Shown here one piece after another: positions 1 through 9,861 of a stretch of DNA of 64,000 nucleotides; within the stretch, counting starts at the first letter, position 1; each line of letters starts with the position of its first letter. A program made the translations under genes and the position numbers. The notes under the pieces are model-generated. The model worked only from the letters and a program-made list of their open reading frames with translations, was not told where the DNA came from and searched no databases. Origin of the DNA: Prasinococcaceae sp. CCMP 1430 (lineage: Eukaryota > Prasinodermophyta > Palmophyllophyceae > Prasinococcales > Prasinococcaceae); contig RQSC01000002.1 of NCBI GenBank assembly GCA_013416795.1, positions 405,632 to 469,631 on the forward strand, given 5' to 3'.

Positions 1-61
1 GCTGTTGTAAAGAAATCAGTTGTTACCGCGGGCGCGCGCGCGCGCGCGCGGCGCGTGTCCG

Positions 62-2461
62 TTAAGGGCGTGCGGACTGCGTGGCCACGCCGTCGGCGCA
101 ACCGTCGCCGAGCTGCGCAGCTGCGGGCCTGAGGGCCCGAAACACCGACGCGAGCTCCTCGCATCGCATCGCGCCAGTCGGGCCCACGCGCGCCACAGCG
201 GCGCTCAGCGCCTTCGAGAGACGCGCGAGGTCCTCCTCCTCGCGCGCGTACCGCGGCAGCGAGTCCAGCAGTGCGCTGAACGCCTGTGGCAGCAGCGACG
301 AGCGGCGCATTGGTGTGCCCGTTGGGCCGGCGGTGGGTGCACCTTCCAGAGCGTGCTCGTAAGAGCGCGCGGGCGAGGCATCGCGCGCTGATGCTCTCCC
401 CTCAGGTGCCTCCTCTGCATCGTTGCCTGCACCCGCCTCGTGGAGCCGCGCTCCCTCGCCGCGCGCGAACGATGGCACAGGTGGGCTGACTGGCCCGTCT
501 GGCAGCGCCGCGATGAGGGTCGAGAATACGTGCTCGTACATCTGCTGGGGCGGAAGAGCGTCCTCTGCCTCCGACGGCAACGACGCAGTGAGCGTCCGGA
601 AAGCGTTGGCGATGGGCCCCGTTCCACCAGCGGGTGAACCCCTCGCACGCTTTGCGACGGGCCTTCCCTCGTCCGGCTCAGCGCCCGCGTCCTCCTGCGA
701 AGATGGCGCGTCCATGATCGCCGCAGGGCAGAGCGGCGTCGCCGTCGCCGGCACCGCCACCTTTGTTTTGGCGTGGCCAGAAGGCACTGGGGAAGGCGTA
801 AGGCCGTCGCGAAGACCACGCACTCGCTTGCTCATCGAACGTCCGCGGACGCGCGTTGGCACGCTCGGCGGGACAGCCACGGCAGAGGCTGCGACAGCGG
901 TGGCCGCCGCCGCCGCGGCGGCCCGCGCTGCCGCGGCATCGGCTTCGGCTGCAACGTCCGAGCCAGGGCACTCCGTCGCCTCCTGCTGAGTTTCTGGCAC
1001 AGACTCATGGTCGAGCGTGGCGTGCACGACGTCCTCTGACGCAGTTGCGGGCAGCGTCGCCGGCACGACCTGGGACTCTCTCGGCGCGGGCGGCATTCCC
1101 ACCGACGCTTGCGTCGGGTAGCGAGGAGGCGCGTCGAACGCTGCAGACACCAACGCCTGGACTTGCGTGTGCTCCGCGTTCGACTCGGGCATGGGGATTG
1201 TCTCCGGCACCGCCTCGAGGCTTCGCACCTGCAGAAGAGTCTCCGGTATCGGCTCCGGGTCGTGGCCAGCGCCTTCGCCAACACCAGGATCGTCGGCACA
1301 GGCCGAAGCTGTTGCTGGCTCGGGCGCCTGCGCGCTCTCAGCGCTCCCTCTCGCCGCTGTCACGGGAAGGGGTCCACCCGACGCGGGCTCTGCTGCGCCG
1401 TCGGTCGCCGGGTCTGCCTCTTGCTCAGGCGGACGCTCGCTGCCGTGCGTTTCTGGGCTGCTGCCGTCGTCCTGCTGCGACGGCACTGGCGCGGCGAACG
1501 CCGCGCCCCACTCTTGGGACTCGAGCATGCTCTGTGACTGCAACACCTCTGAGCATCGCAGCGACGGCGCGGCTGGCATTCGCTGTTGCTCTCTCTCGCG
1601 GCGCGCTGGCACGACCTCTGCGCTCTCTGGCAGGAGGCCCTCGCTGGCTGGCCCCTTGATGGCGCGATCCGGGGAAGAGCGCTCTGCCGGAGGCGCCTGC
1701 TTCGGCTGGAGCAGCCCCTCCTCATGCGCGCGCTGGGCGGAGGCCTGCGCGCCCCCGTTCTCCTGCTGGGGCGCGTCATCCTGGCTCAGATCCCATTCGC
1801 TCCCCTGCGTTTGCTCGCCGGTGTCGCGACGATCGGCCGCTTCGGACGCCACGAAGTCGTATTCGTCGCAGCCGGTCGCGGCGCGCGCGTTGCGCATCCG
1901 CTCGGCGGCGCTCACACACTGCGAACCCCACTCCGGCGCGGCGTTGAGCACAGCGCGCGCCTCTTCTGCGTTGATCACGTCGTGGAGGACCTCCGGCGAG
2001 GACGGCACCTTGTCGTCGTCGCTCCCAGCCGTAGCGTCGTCGATGCGGGCGCCCCCCTCCGCGCGCGAGGCGCGCGACGCGCCCGCCGTGGCGGCCTGCG
2101 AGGCATGCTCGCCGCCCTTGACCGAGCCGTCGACGTCAGCTCCGCCGTGAGAGCCAACGCCCGCGCCTTCCAATGGCGCGGGCGACGGCTCGCACTCGCG
2201 TACGACCGGTGCAGAGTGTTGCCCTTGCTGCTGGCGCTGCTGCTGGGGCTGCTGCTGCTGGGGCTGCTGCTGCTGGGGCTGCTGCTGCTGGTGATGCTGC
2301 TGCTGGGGCTGCTGCTGCTCGGGCTGCTGCTGCTGGTGATGCTGCTGCTGGGGCTGCTGCTGCTGGGGCTGGTGCTGCTGCTGCTGGTGGTCATGCTGCT
2401 GCTGCTGCTCCTGCACTGGCCCCTGCTCTAGGCGCGGCACCTGCGTCTGCTGGATCGGCAT
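62..2461 (-). CDS. Q-rich, SQ/TQ-cluster protein of unknown function
   Basis: I do not recognise this protein. The open frame runs further upstream to 2989, but that part overlaps SPAG1 and lacks a good start, so I chose the in-frame ATG at 2459-2461 (begins MPIQQTQ); a spliced 5' exon is possible. Visible parts: a long poly-Q/H block near the N-terminus (encoded by the CTG-type repeat at about 2225-2420), a middle rich in SQ and TQ pairs and in V/I-P-[EA]-T motifs (IPETLLQ, VPETIP, VVPATLP, VPETQQ), basic patches (SKRVRG, AKRARG) that could be nuclear signals, and near the C-terminus three similar segments (AFRTLTASLP, VFSTLIAALP, AFSALLDSLP). SQ/TQ clusters are typical of ATM/ATR kinase substrates, so a nuclear DNA-damage role is an inference only. 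It is divergent from SPAG1. Confidence 0.5.
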   Translation of the reverse strand: MPIQQTQVPRLEQGPVQEQQQQHDHQQQQHQPQQQQPQQQHHQQQQPEQQQPQQQHHQQQQPQQQQPQQQQPQQQRQQQGQHSAPVVRECEPSPAPLEGAGVGSHGGADVDGSVKGGEHASQAATAGASRASRAEGGARIDDATAGSDDDKVPSSPEVLHDVINAEEARAVLNAAPEWGSQCVSAAERMRNARAATGCDEYDFVASEAADRRDTGEQTQGSEWDLSQDDAPQQENGGAQASAQRAHEEGLLQPKQAPPAERSSPDRAIKGPASEGLLPESAEVVPARREREQQRMPAAPSLRCSEVLQSQSMLESQEWGAAFAAPVPSQQDDGSSPETHGSERPPEQEADPATDGAAEPASGGPLPVTAARGSAESAQAPEPATASACADDPGVGEGAGHDPEPIPETLLQVRSLEAVPETIPMPESNAEHTQVQALVSAAFDAPPRYPTQASVGMPPAPRESQVVPATLPATASEDVVHATLDHESVPETQQEATECPGSDVAAEADAAAARAAAAAAATAVAASAVAVPPSVPTRVRGRSMSKRVRGLRDGLTPSPVPSGHAKTKVAVPATATPLCPAAIMDAPSSQEDAGAEPDEGRPVAKRARGSPAGGTGPIANAFRTLTASLPSEAEDALPPQQMYEHVFSTLIAALPDGPVSPPVPSFARGEGARLHEAGAGNDAEEAPEGRASARDASPARSYEHALEGAPTAGPTGTPMRRSSLLPQAFSALLDSLPRYAREEEDLARLSKALSAAVARVGPTGAMRCEELASVFRALRPAAAQLGDGCADGVATQSARP
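2225..2420. repeat. CTG/CAG-rich trinucleotide tract (poly-Q coding)
   Basis: Imperfect CTGCTG repeat interrupted by GGG and GTGATG units. Read on the minus strand it encodes alternating Q, QP and QHH runs inside the Q-rich protein. It is prone to length variation. Confidence 0.9.
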
Positions 2462-2870
2462 TGCCCCGAGCCCTTCCTGCGCGGCATCGGGGTCGGTCTC
2501 GTCGCGCACGGGCGCGTTTGCCAACGCGGCGCCTGGCGGCACGGACGCCGCGCCCTCGGCGCTGGCGATCGCAGCGCCTGGGGCCGCGACCAGCGCGGCG
2601 GGCGCGGCCGCCGCGGTGGGCGCGTCGAGCCACGTGCGTGCGCGGACCGGCGCGGAGCGGCGCGCAGCGTACAGCCGCGAGCGCGCGCGTGTGCACGCCT
2701 GTGTCGCTGCTGCGTGTCTCTGATGCCCTTCCCTCTCCCTCCCTTCCCCACGCCGCCGGTGCCCGCGCAGCTTGACATGCTCAATGATGCGCCGCGCAAC
2801 GCCGCGTATGCGGCGGCCCTGCGTGCGGCCGTCGAGCGCGCTGCCGCGCGGGCTGCCGCACGCGGCGGCG

Positions 2871-5800
2871 ATGGCGGCAGCCGCCTCCCCCGCGGCGCCA
2901 GCGGACGAGTTCAAGCTGAGCGAGGCGGAACAGAAAGAGTTCGACGCCGTCTCGTACGATGCCATCCAGGAGATCGCCGACGTGGGCAAGCTGCAGCGGC
3001 TCGAGCGCTACATGCGCGCCGAGGGGTTCGGCCCGACGGCCGACGCGGCGCTCGCGAGGCTGCGCGCGCTCGGCGCCGACGCTGTCGACACCTTCGCGCT
3101 CAGCCAGCGCGTGACGTCGACGGCGGACCGGGAGGCCACGGGCGTGCTGGAGGAGCTGCGCAGGTGGGAGGCGGACGCGAAGCGAAACGATTCCGCGCTC
3201 AACGCGAGCGAGGCCGGCGCGCGGGACGCCGGCGCAGCGCCCGTGCGCACGATCGTCAGGCCGACCGTGTCGCACACGCCACTGCCCGCGGAGAGCGAGG
3301 CGGACGAGCGGACGAATGACAAGAAGGGCCAGATTCAGGGCGGAAAGGATTACTTCGACCGCTGGGACAAGTTCGCGAAGGATGAGGTGAGCAAGGTCGA
3401 GGCCGACGACGAGCGCGAGGCCAGGGAGGCCGCGGAGCGCCTCGCGGGAAAGCGCAAGGCCGCCGCGGCCGCAGCGGCCAGAGCCGATTCCGCGGGCGCC
3501 GAGGCGCTCGGCGAGAGCGCGTTCGCCGCCGCGGTCGCTTCGGCCGCGGCGATGAGCCCGCAGGAGGCCGCCTTTGCCGGCGACGCTGAGAAGGACAAGG
3601 GCAACGAGGAGTTCAGGGCCAGGGAGTTCTCCGCGGCCGTTCGTTGCTACACCCTCAGCCTGCTGTACAAACCAGGCGTGGCGGCGACGCACTGCAACCG
3701 CGCGGCGGCGTACCTCAAGCTCAAACGCTACGAGGACGTCGTCACCGACTGCAACTCTGCGCTGTCCTTCCAGCCTGGCTATGTGAAGGCGTTCAGCCGG
3801 CGGGGTGCGGCTTACCTAGAGCTAGGCAAGCCCGCGGAGGCGCTCGCCGACCTGCGGGCTGCCGCCGCCGCGCACCCCAGCGCCGAGCTGAGCCGTCTCA
3901 TTGACCGCGCGGCGCGGGAGCATGAGCAGGAGCTTGAGAAGAAAGGTCTCAATCGCAAGACGCGCATAATGATTGCGGAGGACAGCGACAGCGATGAGGA
4001 TGCTGACGGTGCGAGGGCAAGCACCTCCACTGCAGCAGCCGCGCAGGGCCGCACAAAGCTGGTGATTGAGGAGGACGGCAGCGAGAGTGACGGCGAGCCG
4101 CAGCCTGCGCGGGCTACTGGAGCGACTCAGCGCACCAAGCTGGTCATTGAAGAGGAGAGCGATGACGAGGAGGGGGGGCAGGAGAGTGCCGAAGTGCTCT
4201 CTGAGCGCGAGCGGGAGCGCGGGAACGCGCTCTTCAAGGAGGGCAAGCTGGAGGCGGCGCTCGACGCATATACTGCGTCCGCGTCGCACAAGCCCACGGC
4301 AGCCGCGCACGCCAACGCTGCACTCGTGCTCCTGAGGCTGCACCGCGCGGCGGAGGCGGAGGCGCAGGCGACGAGGGCTTTACAAAGCGAGTCTGGACAT
4401 GTCAAGGCTCTCCATCGCCGCGCAAGCGCGCGACACATGCTGAACGACCTGGATGGAGCCGCTGCTGACTACAAGGTGGTGGTGAAGGCCCTCCCAAATG
4501 AGCCGACCGTCAGAAAAGAGGCAAAAGCTGTCGAGAGAGCGATTGACCTGCGCGACTTGAAGGCGAATGGCACGTCGCGCCTCATGGAAATGCGAAAAGG
4601 GCCCATGGTGATTGAGGAGCTCGAAGAGGACGAAGACAAGGAGGACGTCGTTCCGCCGCCACGACCTGCCCCGACACCCGCTGCACCAAAGCCCGAGCCA
4701 ACGCCGAAACCCCGACCAAAGCCGGAGCCTGAATCTAACCCGGCGTCGGCACCCATGCGCGAGCAAGAGGCGGCGGGGACCAAGCCAGCGCAAGCGTCGG
4801 CCATGCCCGTGGAGCCAACGCCCGCGGAGAACTCGACTCCCACTCGAGGGGGACACGATACATCGGCTGCCGCTGAGAGGAAGGTCCAGGCAAAGGTGCA
4901 CCAAGAGCTCGGCAACCGGCACTTCCGTGAGAAACGCCTCAAGGAAGCGGTCGAGTGCTACACGACCAGCCTGCAGCTCGCGCCTACCGCGGCGGTGCAC
5001 TCTAACCGTGCGCTGTGCCGCATGAACCTAGGGGATGCGCGAGGCTGCGCCGAGGATTGCGATGCGGCGCTCGAGCTCGATTCGGGCTACGTCAAGGCGT
5101 TGCATCGCCGCTCAAACGCGCGCATGCAGCTCGGTGACGCTTTGGGAGCGTTGGCTGACCTACGAATGGTGGAGAAAGAGCTTCCAAACAATGCAAAAGT
5201 CAAGCGCGAGCTCTCGGCGGCCGAGGCGGCGGTGGCGGCGATGGATGTGGGAGGCGCCCAAGGGAGCGTGGATCGGCAAAAGATCCCCACCACCGAAGTG
5301 GCGCAATTCGATGACGAGGGGGTAAAGCACAGGCCGCAGGCGGCCGCGCCGGCCGAGGTCGAGGCGCAGGAAGATGACAGCACCCGGGCAGCGCGGGCGC
5401 CGCTAGTTGCGGCGCGCGAGGAGGAACACTCTGGGACAAAACAGGTGATAGCGGAAGAGGTGGTGGAGACGGTGGCAGCCGCAACAAAGCTGGCGCCCAC
5501 CACAACCCCCGCGTCGGCACGAGCGGGGCCCGCGCGCACGCCTTCGCCAACCGCGGCTGCTGCAGCTGCGAAGGCTGCTGGTGCCGCGCGTGCGGCTGCC
5601 ATGACCCCGCCACGCACGCCAACCGACTTCGAGCGAAGCATGGCTACTCTGCGCGACGACCCAAAGACTGCGCAAGAGTTCGTGCTGAGCATCCCCCCCG
5701 ACGCCTACAAGCAGCTGTTCCGCGACGCGCTGAGCGGCGCGGCGATCGCATCAGTGGCGGATGCGCATGGCGCAGCGTGCTCCGGTGAGCACGCTACGGG

Positions 5801-5993
5801 CGAGGTGGCGGCGGCTACTGCGGCGGCCGAGGCGCTCCTTGCGCTGTCCGCCGTGAATCGCTTCTCGATGGCGGTCATGCTGCTCGGCAAGGCCGAGAAG
5901 GCGCGCGTTAAGGCGGCAATAGATGCTGTCGCGGCAGCTGGCGCGGACGCTGAACGCATGTCGCTCGTGAGGCAGAGATACCGCATCAAGTAA
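2871..5993 (+). CDS. SPAG1: SPAG1-like TPR co-chaperone, dynein-arm assembly factor
   Basis: Cytoplasmic HSP90/R2TP-type co-chaperone needed to preassemble axonemal dynein arms (DNAAF13 family). About 1040 aa. From this start I see an N-terminal segment ending in a WDKFAKDEV motif (about residue 165), TPR block 1 (about 235-350), an acidic EDSDSDEDAD stretch, TPR block 2 (about 443-557), a MVIEELEEDEDKED motif like that of animal SPAG1, a Pro-rich linker, TPR block 3 (about 675-793), and a C-terminal RPAP3_C domain (about 916-1040) ending RQRYRIK. Three TPR blocks plus RPAP3_C fit SPAG1 better than RPAP3, which has two. The ATG at 2871 (MAAAASPAAP) has a good context and precedes the conserved start; in-frame ATGs at 2784 and 2787 are alternatives. 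No intron. A TGTAC element lies 33 nt after the stop. Confidence 0.85.
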   Translation: MAAAASPAAPADEFKLSEAEQKEFDAVSYDAIQEIADVGKLQRLERYMRAEGFGPTADAALARLRALGADAVDTFALSQRVTSTADREATGVLEELRRWEADAKRNDSALNASEAGARDAGAAPVRTIVRPTVSHTPLPAESEADERTNDKKGQIQGGKDYFDRWDKFAKDEVSKVEADDEREAREAAERLAGKRKAAAAAAARADSAGAEALGESAFAAAVASAAAMSPQEAAFAGDAEKDKGNEEFRAREFSAAVRCYTLSLLYKPGVAATHCNRAAAYLKLKRYEDVVTDCNSALSFQPGYVKAFSRRGAAYLELGKPAEALADLRAAAAAHPSAELSRLIDRAAREHEQELEKKGLNRKTRIMIAEDSDSDEDADGARASTSTAAAAQGRTKLVIEEDGSESDGEPQPARATGATQRTKLVIEEESDDEEGGQESAEVLSERERERGNALFKEGKLEAALDAYTASASHKPTAAAHANAALVLLRLHRAAEAEAQATRALQSESGHVKALHRRASARHMLNDLDGAAADYKVVVKALPNEPTVRKEAKAVERAIDLRDLKANGTSRLMEMRKGPMVIEELEEDEDKEDVVPPPRPAPTPAAPKPEPTPKPRPKPEPESNPASAPMREQEAAGTKPAQASAMPVEPTPAENSTPTRGGHDTSAAAERKVQAKVHQELGNRHFREKRLKEAVECYTTSLQLAPTAAVHSNRALCRMNLGDARGCAEDCDAALELDSGYVKALHRRSNARMQLGDALGALADLRMVEKELPNNAKVKRELSAAEAAVAAMDVGGAQGSVDRQKIPTTEVAQFDDEGVKHRPQAAAPAEVEAQEDDSTRAARAPLVAAREEEHSGTKQVIAEEVVETVAAATKLAPTTTPASARAGPARTPSPTAAAAAAKAAGAARAAAMTPPRTPTDFERSMATLRDDPKTAQEFVLSIPPDAYKQLFRDALSGAAIASVADAHGAACSGEHATGEVAAATAAAEALLALSAVNRFSMAVMLLGKAEKARVKAAIDAVAAAGADAERMSLVRQRYRIK

Positions 5994-6057
5994 TACTACA
6001 GTAGAGTAGCACACGCTAAACCCCATGTACACAGGCGCCGCGACGACGCAAAGCAGC

Positions 6058-7276
6058 TCAGCGCTGCCCCACTACGGCGAGCGCGTCCTCCGGCACCCGA
6101 TGGTCTTCCGCGCGGCATCCACACCGAGCGCAGAACTCGGTGAGGTCAATGCGGCCCAGACGAAGGCCCACTGGCATCGCGAAGCGCTGCGCCTCAGCAA
6201 TGCGCGGCGCCCAGTAGCCCGCGCACACTGTGAAGCGGTTGAGCTCATCGGTGGCCTTGGACATTCGCTTGGTGCATTCGGCACGTGGCACACCCTCGCC
6301 GTCCACCTGCAAGCGTGTGGGTGCGCCGGATATGTGAGCTTTGCAGCGCACGTCGCCAGACGCACATTGCAATGCGAAAGCGCGTGCGGTGTGAGCGAGC
6401 GATCACGCACCTTGACACGTTGGAAAGGCTTTGGCGCGCCCAACGGGTGCTCCGCCTCTGCCGCACGGATTGCAGCGAGCACCGCGCGCTCCGCGAGGCG
6501 CTCATCGTCGTAAAAGCGCAGCTTGAGCTCCTCTTCGCGCACGTATTTGGCTTGCTCTGGCATCACGTAGGTTGGATCCTTGTGCATCTAGTCAATGTTG
6601 CGGCGCGGTCGCACGCGGGCAGCGGGTCAGTCGGCAAATGAGCGGATGCGTGCCCGGATGCACGCACGCGCCCGAGCGCGCGCCCGCATACGCCGGGCAG
6701 GTCCCTTCTCACCCTTTCAACATTCTTTCGCGACTCCTCCAGCTGTTCCTCGGAGGGGGGTGGCGGCATGTTCTTCATGAAGGCTCCTGGATTGTCGTCG
6801 TACTCCTCCCGCTGCCGATTGCGCTCAGCATCTTCGCTGGCAGCGCGCGCCTTTGCCTCCGCGAGGACCTTGTCGCGCTCCCTTTGCCGTTCGGAGGCGG
6901 AGGCGATAGCAGCGGCTACACGCGTGTCGGCCTCGCAGCGCGCCGCCGTCGCCGCGCCGCGCGAGGTTTTAGCTTGCGGTTGTTGGTGTGATTTCTGTTC
7001 CTGAGTGTGCACCTGCGCCAGTGCCTGATCGTGCTGGAGAGCCTGCTGTTTGGTCTGCTCCTGGGGGTGCCCCTTCACCTCCGCGTTCCATTCGGGGTCG
7101 AACGCAACGCTGGCAAGCCTAACGAAGCGAACGGCACCCGCGTGTGGCCCGTCGAGAACGCGCACACGCGCGCTCGTGGCGCCTGCGGCGGCCCCCCCCG
7201 CGGCGAGCGACACGCGCGCGCCCGCGAGCGCGCCCGTCGACACGCGTCCGGCCGCGCCCTCGGAAACCGACGCCAT
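6058..7276 (-). CDS. Unknown protein, three exons
   Basis: I do not recognise it. Proposed exons on the minus strand: 7276-6713, 6587-6411 and 6306-6058, giving 329 aa. Both introns (6588-6712 with GTGAGA...CTAG; 6307-6410 with GTGCGT...GCAG) keep phase 0. The N-terminus (MASVSEG) is followed by a possible small beta domain (RVRVLDGPHAGAVRFVRL), a Q-rich charged coil, a conserved-looking NPGAFMKNMPPPPSEEQLEE segment, PTYVMPEQAKYVREEELKL, and a C-terminus with a FCARCGC cysteine cluster that might bind metal. It is convergent with SPAG1, whose stop lies 64 nt away. Exon joins are inferred from splice sites and frame. Confidence 0.6.
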
Positions 7277-7440
7277 CGATTCCGCCCCAGGCCCCCGCCC
7301 GCACCGGCTCAATCTCCCGCGCCCCCGTCGGCCTCTGCCACAAGCCCTGCTGCCTCGGCCGCCGGCCGCGACAGAAGCGGCCGAGCGCCTCGCCCCGCGC
7401 ACCCCGCCGCGCCCAGCCGCGCCGCTCCACCCCGCCGCCA

Positions 7441-7472
7441 CGCTCGCTCGCTCGCTCGCTCGCTCGCTCGCT
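7441..7472. repeat. (CTCG)n microsatellite
   Basis: About eight tandem CTCG units just upstream of the start of the 6058-7276 gene, within its probable 5' leader. Confidence 0.9.
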
Positions 7473-7580
7473 GCCGCGCGGTTGGCGGCGCTCTGCCACC
7501 TCGGCCGCCCCCGCCGCCGGGGGAACCGCGCCCGTTCGGGGGCGATATGAATTCGAATGCACGGAACCCGGTCTACCATA

Positions 7581-7606
7581 TTTAGGGTTACATTCATAAA
7601 CCCTAA
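7581..7606. repeat. Telomere-like inverted repeat
   Basis: TTAGGGTT at 7582-7589 and AACCCTAA at 7599-7606 can pair as an 8-bp stem with a 9-nt loop. The right arm contains AAACCCTAA, identical to the plant telo-box. It lies in the 7277-7638 spacer, between the 5' end of one minus-strand gene and the 3' end of the next. Confidence 0.6.
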
Positions 7607-7638
7607 TTCATTTGAGCGCTGAGCACTCATCAGAGCGC

Positions 7639-8400
7639 CTAGTGCAACTCCCAAGTCGCCTGGATGGAGGGCTGGGCGGGCAAGTACTCCTTGGTGAGCG
7701 CCGTCAAGACGAACCAGGCGTAGTCTAGGGAGGCCAGCACCAAGGCCGGCACGGGTGGCGTCTGCATCCCGCCCACCCGGGAGTCGTACGCGGCGAAGTC
7801 CAACGTGGCCAACACCGGGATGAGCGCCGTGCACGACGTGTACGACGCGAGGAACGCGAGCTGCGCGCGCGTGCAGGTGGCCACTCCCCCGCCTTCGTAG
7901 AAGTTTGCAGCTACCGAGAACCACCTAAGCACAACAACGAGCATGAAGCTCCAAAAGTGAACCCACAGGTCCTCGAACGGCGACACGACCAGGAAGAGGC
8001 CCAACACGGCGCTGCCTGCGAAGTAGAGCCCGTTGCCCCAGGCCGTGGCGCGCACCTTAGCACGCGTGGAGCGACCTGCGACGAGCTCGAGCCGGGCGCG
8101 GAGCGTGTCCAGCTCGCAGTAGCGCATATTGTGGAAGGCGATAAGCGTCACGAACGGCAGCGCCAGCGCCCGTGCCGGCTGTGTGTCAAAGCCCACGCAC
8201 ACCGTGTTGTAGCCCAGACGATCTCTCAGCGGATTGTCTGCAACCAGCCCGGGCCTGAAGACGCCTGTGACGGCCCAACACGTTGCGCACATCAGCGCGA
8301 GTAGTTCGCCAGCGGCGCCCATGTAATGCTCGGGCGTCACCACCGCCGCGCGCGGCGAGCCCGGCGCTGTGGCCGAGTAGAGGGCGCGCAACGACGCCAT
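7639..8400 (-). CDS. Multipass membrane protein, unknown function
   Basis: 253 aa from ATG at 8400 (MASLRALYSATAPGS). About six hydrophobic segments are visible: LLALMCATCWAVTGVF, ALALPFVTLIAFHNM, GLYFAGSAVLGLFLVVS, FWSFMLVVVLRWFSVAANF, FLASYTSCTALIPVLAT and ALVLASLDYAWFVLTALT. No domain I can name. The first hydrophobic stretch begins about 30 residues in, so a cleaved signal is not obvious. It is divergent from the methyltransferase at 8.7 kb, with which it shares a spacer of about 300 nt. Single exon. Confidence 0.65.
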   Translation of the reverse strand: MASLRALYSATAPGSPRAAVVTPEHYMGAAGELLALMCATCWAVTGVFRPGLVADNPLRDRLGYNTVCVGFDTQPARALALPFVTLIAFHNMRYCELDTLRARLELVAGRSTRAKVRATAWGNGLYFAGSAVLGLFLVVSPFEDLWVHFWSFMLVVVLRWFSVAANFYEGGGVATCTRAQLAFLASYTSCTALIPVLATLDFAAYDSRVGGMQTPPVPALVLASLDYAWFVLTALTKEYLPAQPSIQATWELH

Positions 8401-8716
8401 CGCGAGCGGGGGATCACACACGGCCGCTGTCCCCCCGACTCTGCCCCCGCCGCGAGGGAGCAGCTGGCCGCGCGCGCAGCGCCGCCATGGGCCCCGCACT
8501 CGCTGTGGCGGGTGGTGCTGCGGTGCCAACCCGAGACTCATAACTTTGGCGCAAGGCAAAAATCTGCGTATGTGTGCGTGCGCACACGGGTCCCGCGCCA
8601 CACGCGCGCCGACACCTGCACTCCGCACCCACACGGCGCCCGGCGAGTAGGCGGGGCGGCGCCCGGCGCCGCGCCGTCCCGCTGGGAGCCGTGTCCGCCG
8701 GGCTGGCCGGTGCCGC
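8401..8716. other. Divergent intergenic spacer
   Basis: Spacer between the membrane protein (-) and the methyltransferase (+). GC-rich; the only AT-richer piece is around 8536-8575. No TATA box or RNA gene seen. It may also hold the missing first exon of the methyltransferase. Confidence 0.4.
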
Positions 8717-9559
8717 GTGCTCGCCGACGCGCTCAGCGCGGCTGTCGGGGCGGTCGCGCGGCCCGCCGACGCGGCGCTCAGCGCGCCGCCGTTCAGGGAG
8801 TTCTCGCTCCCCGCACCGGAGCTCGGCCGCGATGTACTGCTGCGCGTCGCCGAGCGCCGCGTTGACAACGCCTCGGCAACCACGGGCACAGCTGTATGGG
8901 CAGCCTCGCTCATGCTCGCCGCGCGCCTCTGCGAGGACTACGCGGGCGACGTGCTCAGTTGCGGCTCCCTGCTGGAGCTGGGCTGCGGCTGCGGCTGCCC
9001 GGCGCTCGCGGCGGCCGCGCTCGGCGCGCGCGCTGTCGCTGCGAGCGACTACAGGCAAGAGCTGCTCGCGACCGTCGAGGAGAGCAGGTCCATGCTGGAG
9101 GCTGACGCGCGCGCGCGCCTCACGACGCTCGTGCTGGACTGGGAGCGCGAGTCGGCGGCTTGGTCCGCGGGTGAACGCGCGGCCGCGGCGGACTCCACCT
9201 TCGGCATGGTGGTGGGCGCGGAGATAATCTACGAGGCAGATCACCCGCAGCTGGTGGCGCGCACGGTGGCGAGGCGGCTCGCCAGGGGGGGCGCGGCCGA
9301 GCGCGGCGACGCCTTCGAGCCGCTCGCGCTGCTCTCGCTGGGCGTGCGCTCCGAGCGGCGGCTGCAGCAGCTGCGCGACGAGCTGGCCGCCGCGGGGCTG
9401 CGCGTGCGCCGCGAGCGCGAGCTGGTCGTGGACGACGACGTGTGGGCCCTGGGGGGCGGCGAGGGCGCCTACATCGGCGCCGACATCGGCGTCGGCAAGT
9501 GCAGGGTCGGCGCCGCCGGCGGGGGCTTCGTGCTGCTCGAGGTGACGCACGCCGACTAG
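8717..9559 (+). CDS. METTL21-type (family 16) protein methyltransferase
   Basis: Class I SAM-dependent methyltransferase of the Methyltransf_16/METTL21 group, which mostly methylates lysines in chaperones and translation factors. Visible features: an N-terminal TTGTAVWAASLMLAARL helix typical of the group, motif I ELGCGCGCPALAAA, motif II VAASDY, LDWERE, and the post-motif GAEIIYEADH where the family has a D/E-x-x-Y catalytic-pocket sequence. The C-terminus ends in FVLLEVTHAD. The frame opens with GTG at 8717 and has no ATG before the SAM domain, so the true start is in an unseen upstream exon or another frame. A TGTAC element lies 60 nt past the stop, beside two TAGGGTTTA units. Confidence 0.75.
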   Translation: MLADALSAAVGAVARPADAALSAPPFREFSLPAPELGRDVLLRVAERRVDNASATTGTAVWAASLMLAARLCEDYAGDVLSCGSLLELGCGCGCPALAAAALGARAVAASDYRQELLATVEESRSMLEADARARLTTLVLDWERESAAWSAGERAAAADSTFGMVVGAEIIYEADHPQLVARTVARRLARGGAAERGDAFEPLALLSLGVRSERRLQQLRDELAAAGLRVRRERELVVDDDVWALGGGEGAYIGADIGVGKCRVGAAGGGFVLLEVTHAD

Positions 9560-9589
9560 AGGCGGTCGACCTCGCTACGTGCAGCAGTA

Positions 9590-9613
9590 TTAGGGTTTAT
9601 AGATAGGGTTTAG
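9590..9613. repeat. Telomere-like TAGGGTTTA pair
   Basis: Two TAGGGTTTA units about 14 nt apart in the 3' flank of the methyltransferase gene. One of several telomere-like patches in this window. Confidence 0.55.
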
Positions 9614-9861
9614 TATATTGTACGGAATCGCTTTTTTCGTGCCGTTTCTCCGCGTGTTTTGAGGTTCCCCTGCATGCTCGTACCCCGCCCTCCAGAAAAA
9701 ACGCTTTCAAAGTGACGTGCGATTTATCCGCTCCGTTGTTCTGTGTTTGGTGCGGTCTGCTGCGGGCCCCAACCGAACGCGGGGGAGCGCGCGCGTGGCG
9801 CGAGGGGGCGGCGCCACAGCGCGTGCGCGTGTGCGGGGCGGCGCGTGCGGGGGGAGGAGGG

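Noticed and set aside
1975-2431. Ser/Pro-rich and Leu-rich frames opposite the poly-Q tract
   Set aside because: Shadow frames of a CTG repeat; only the Q frame is embedded in a larger plausible protein.
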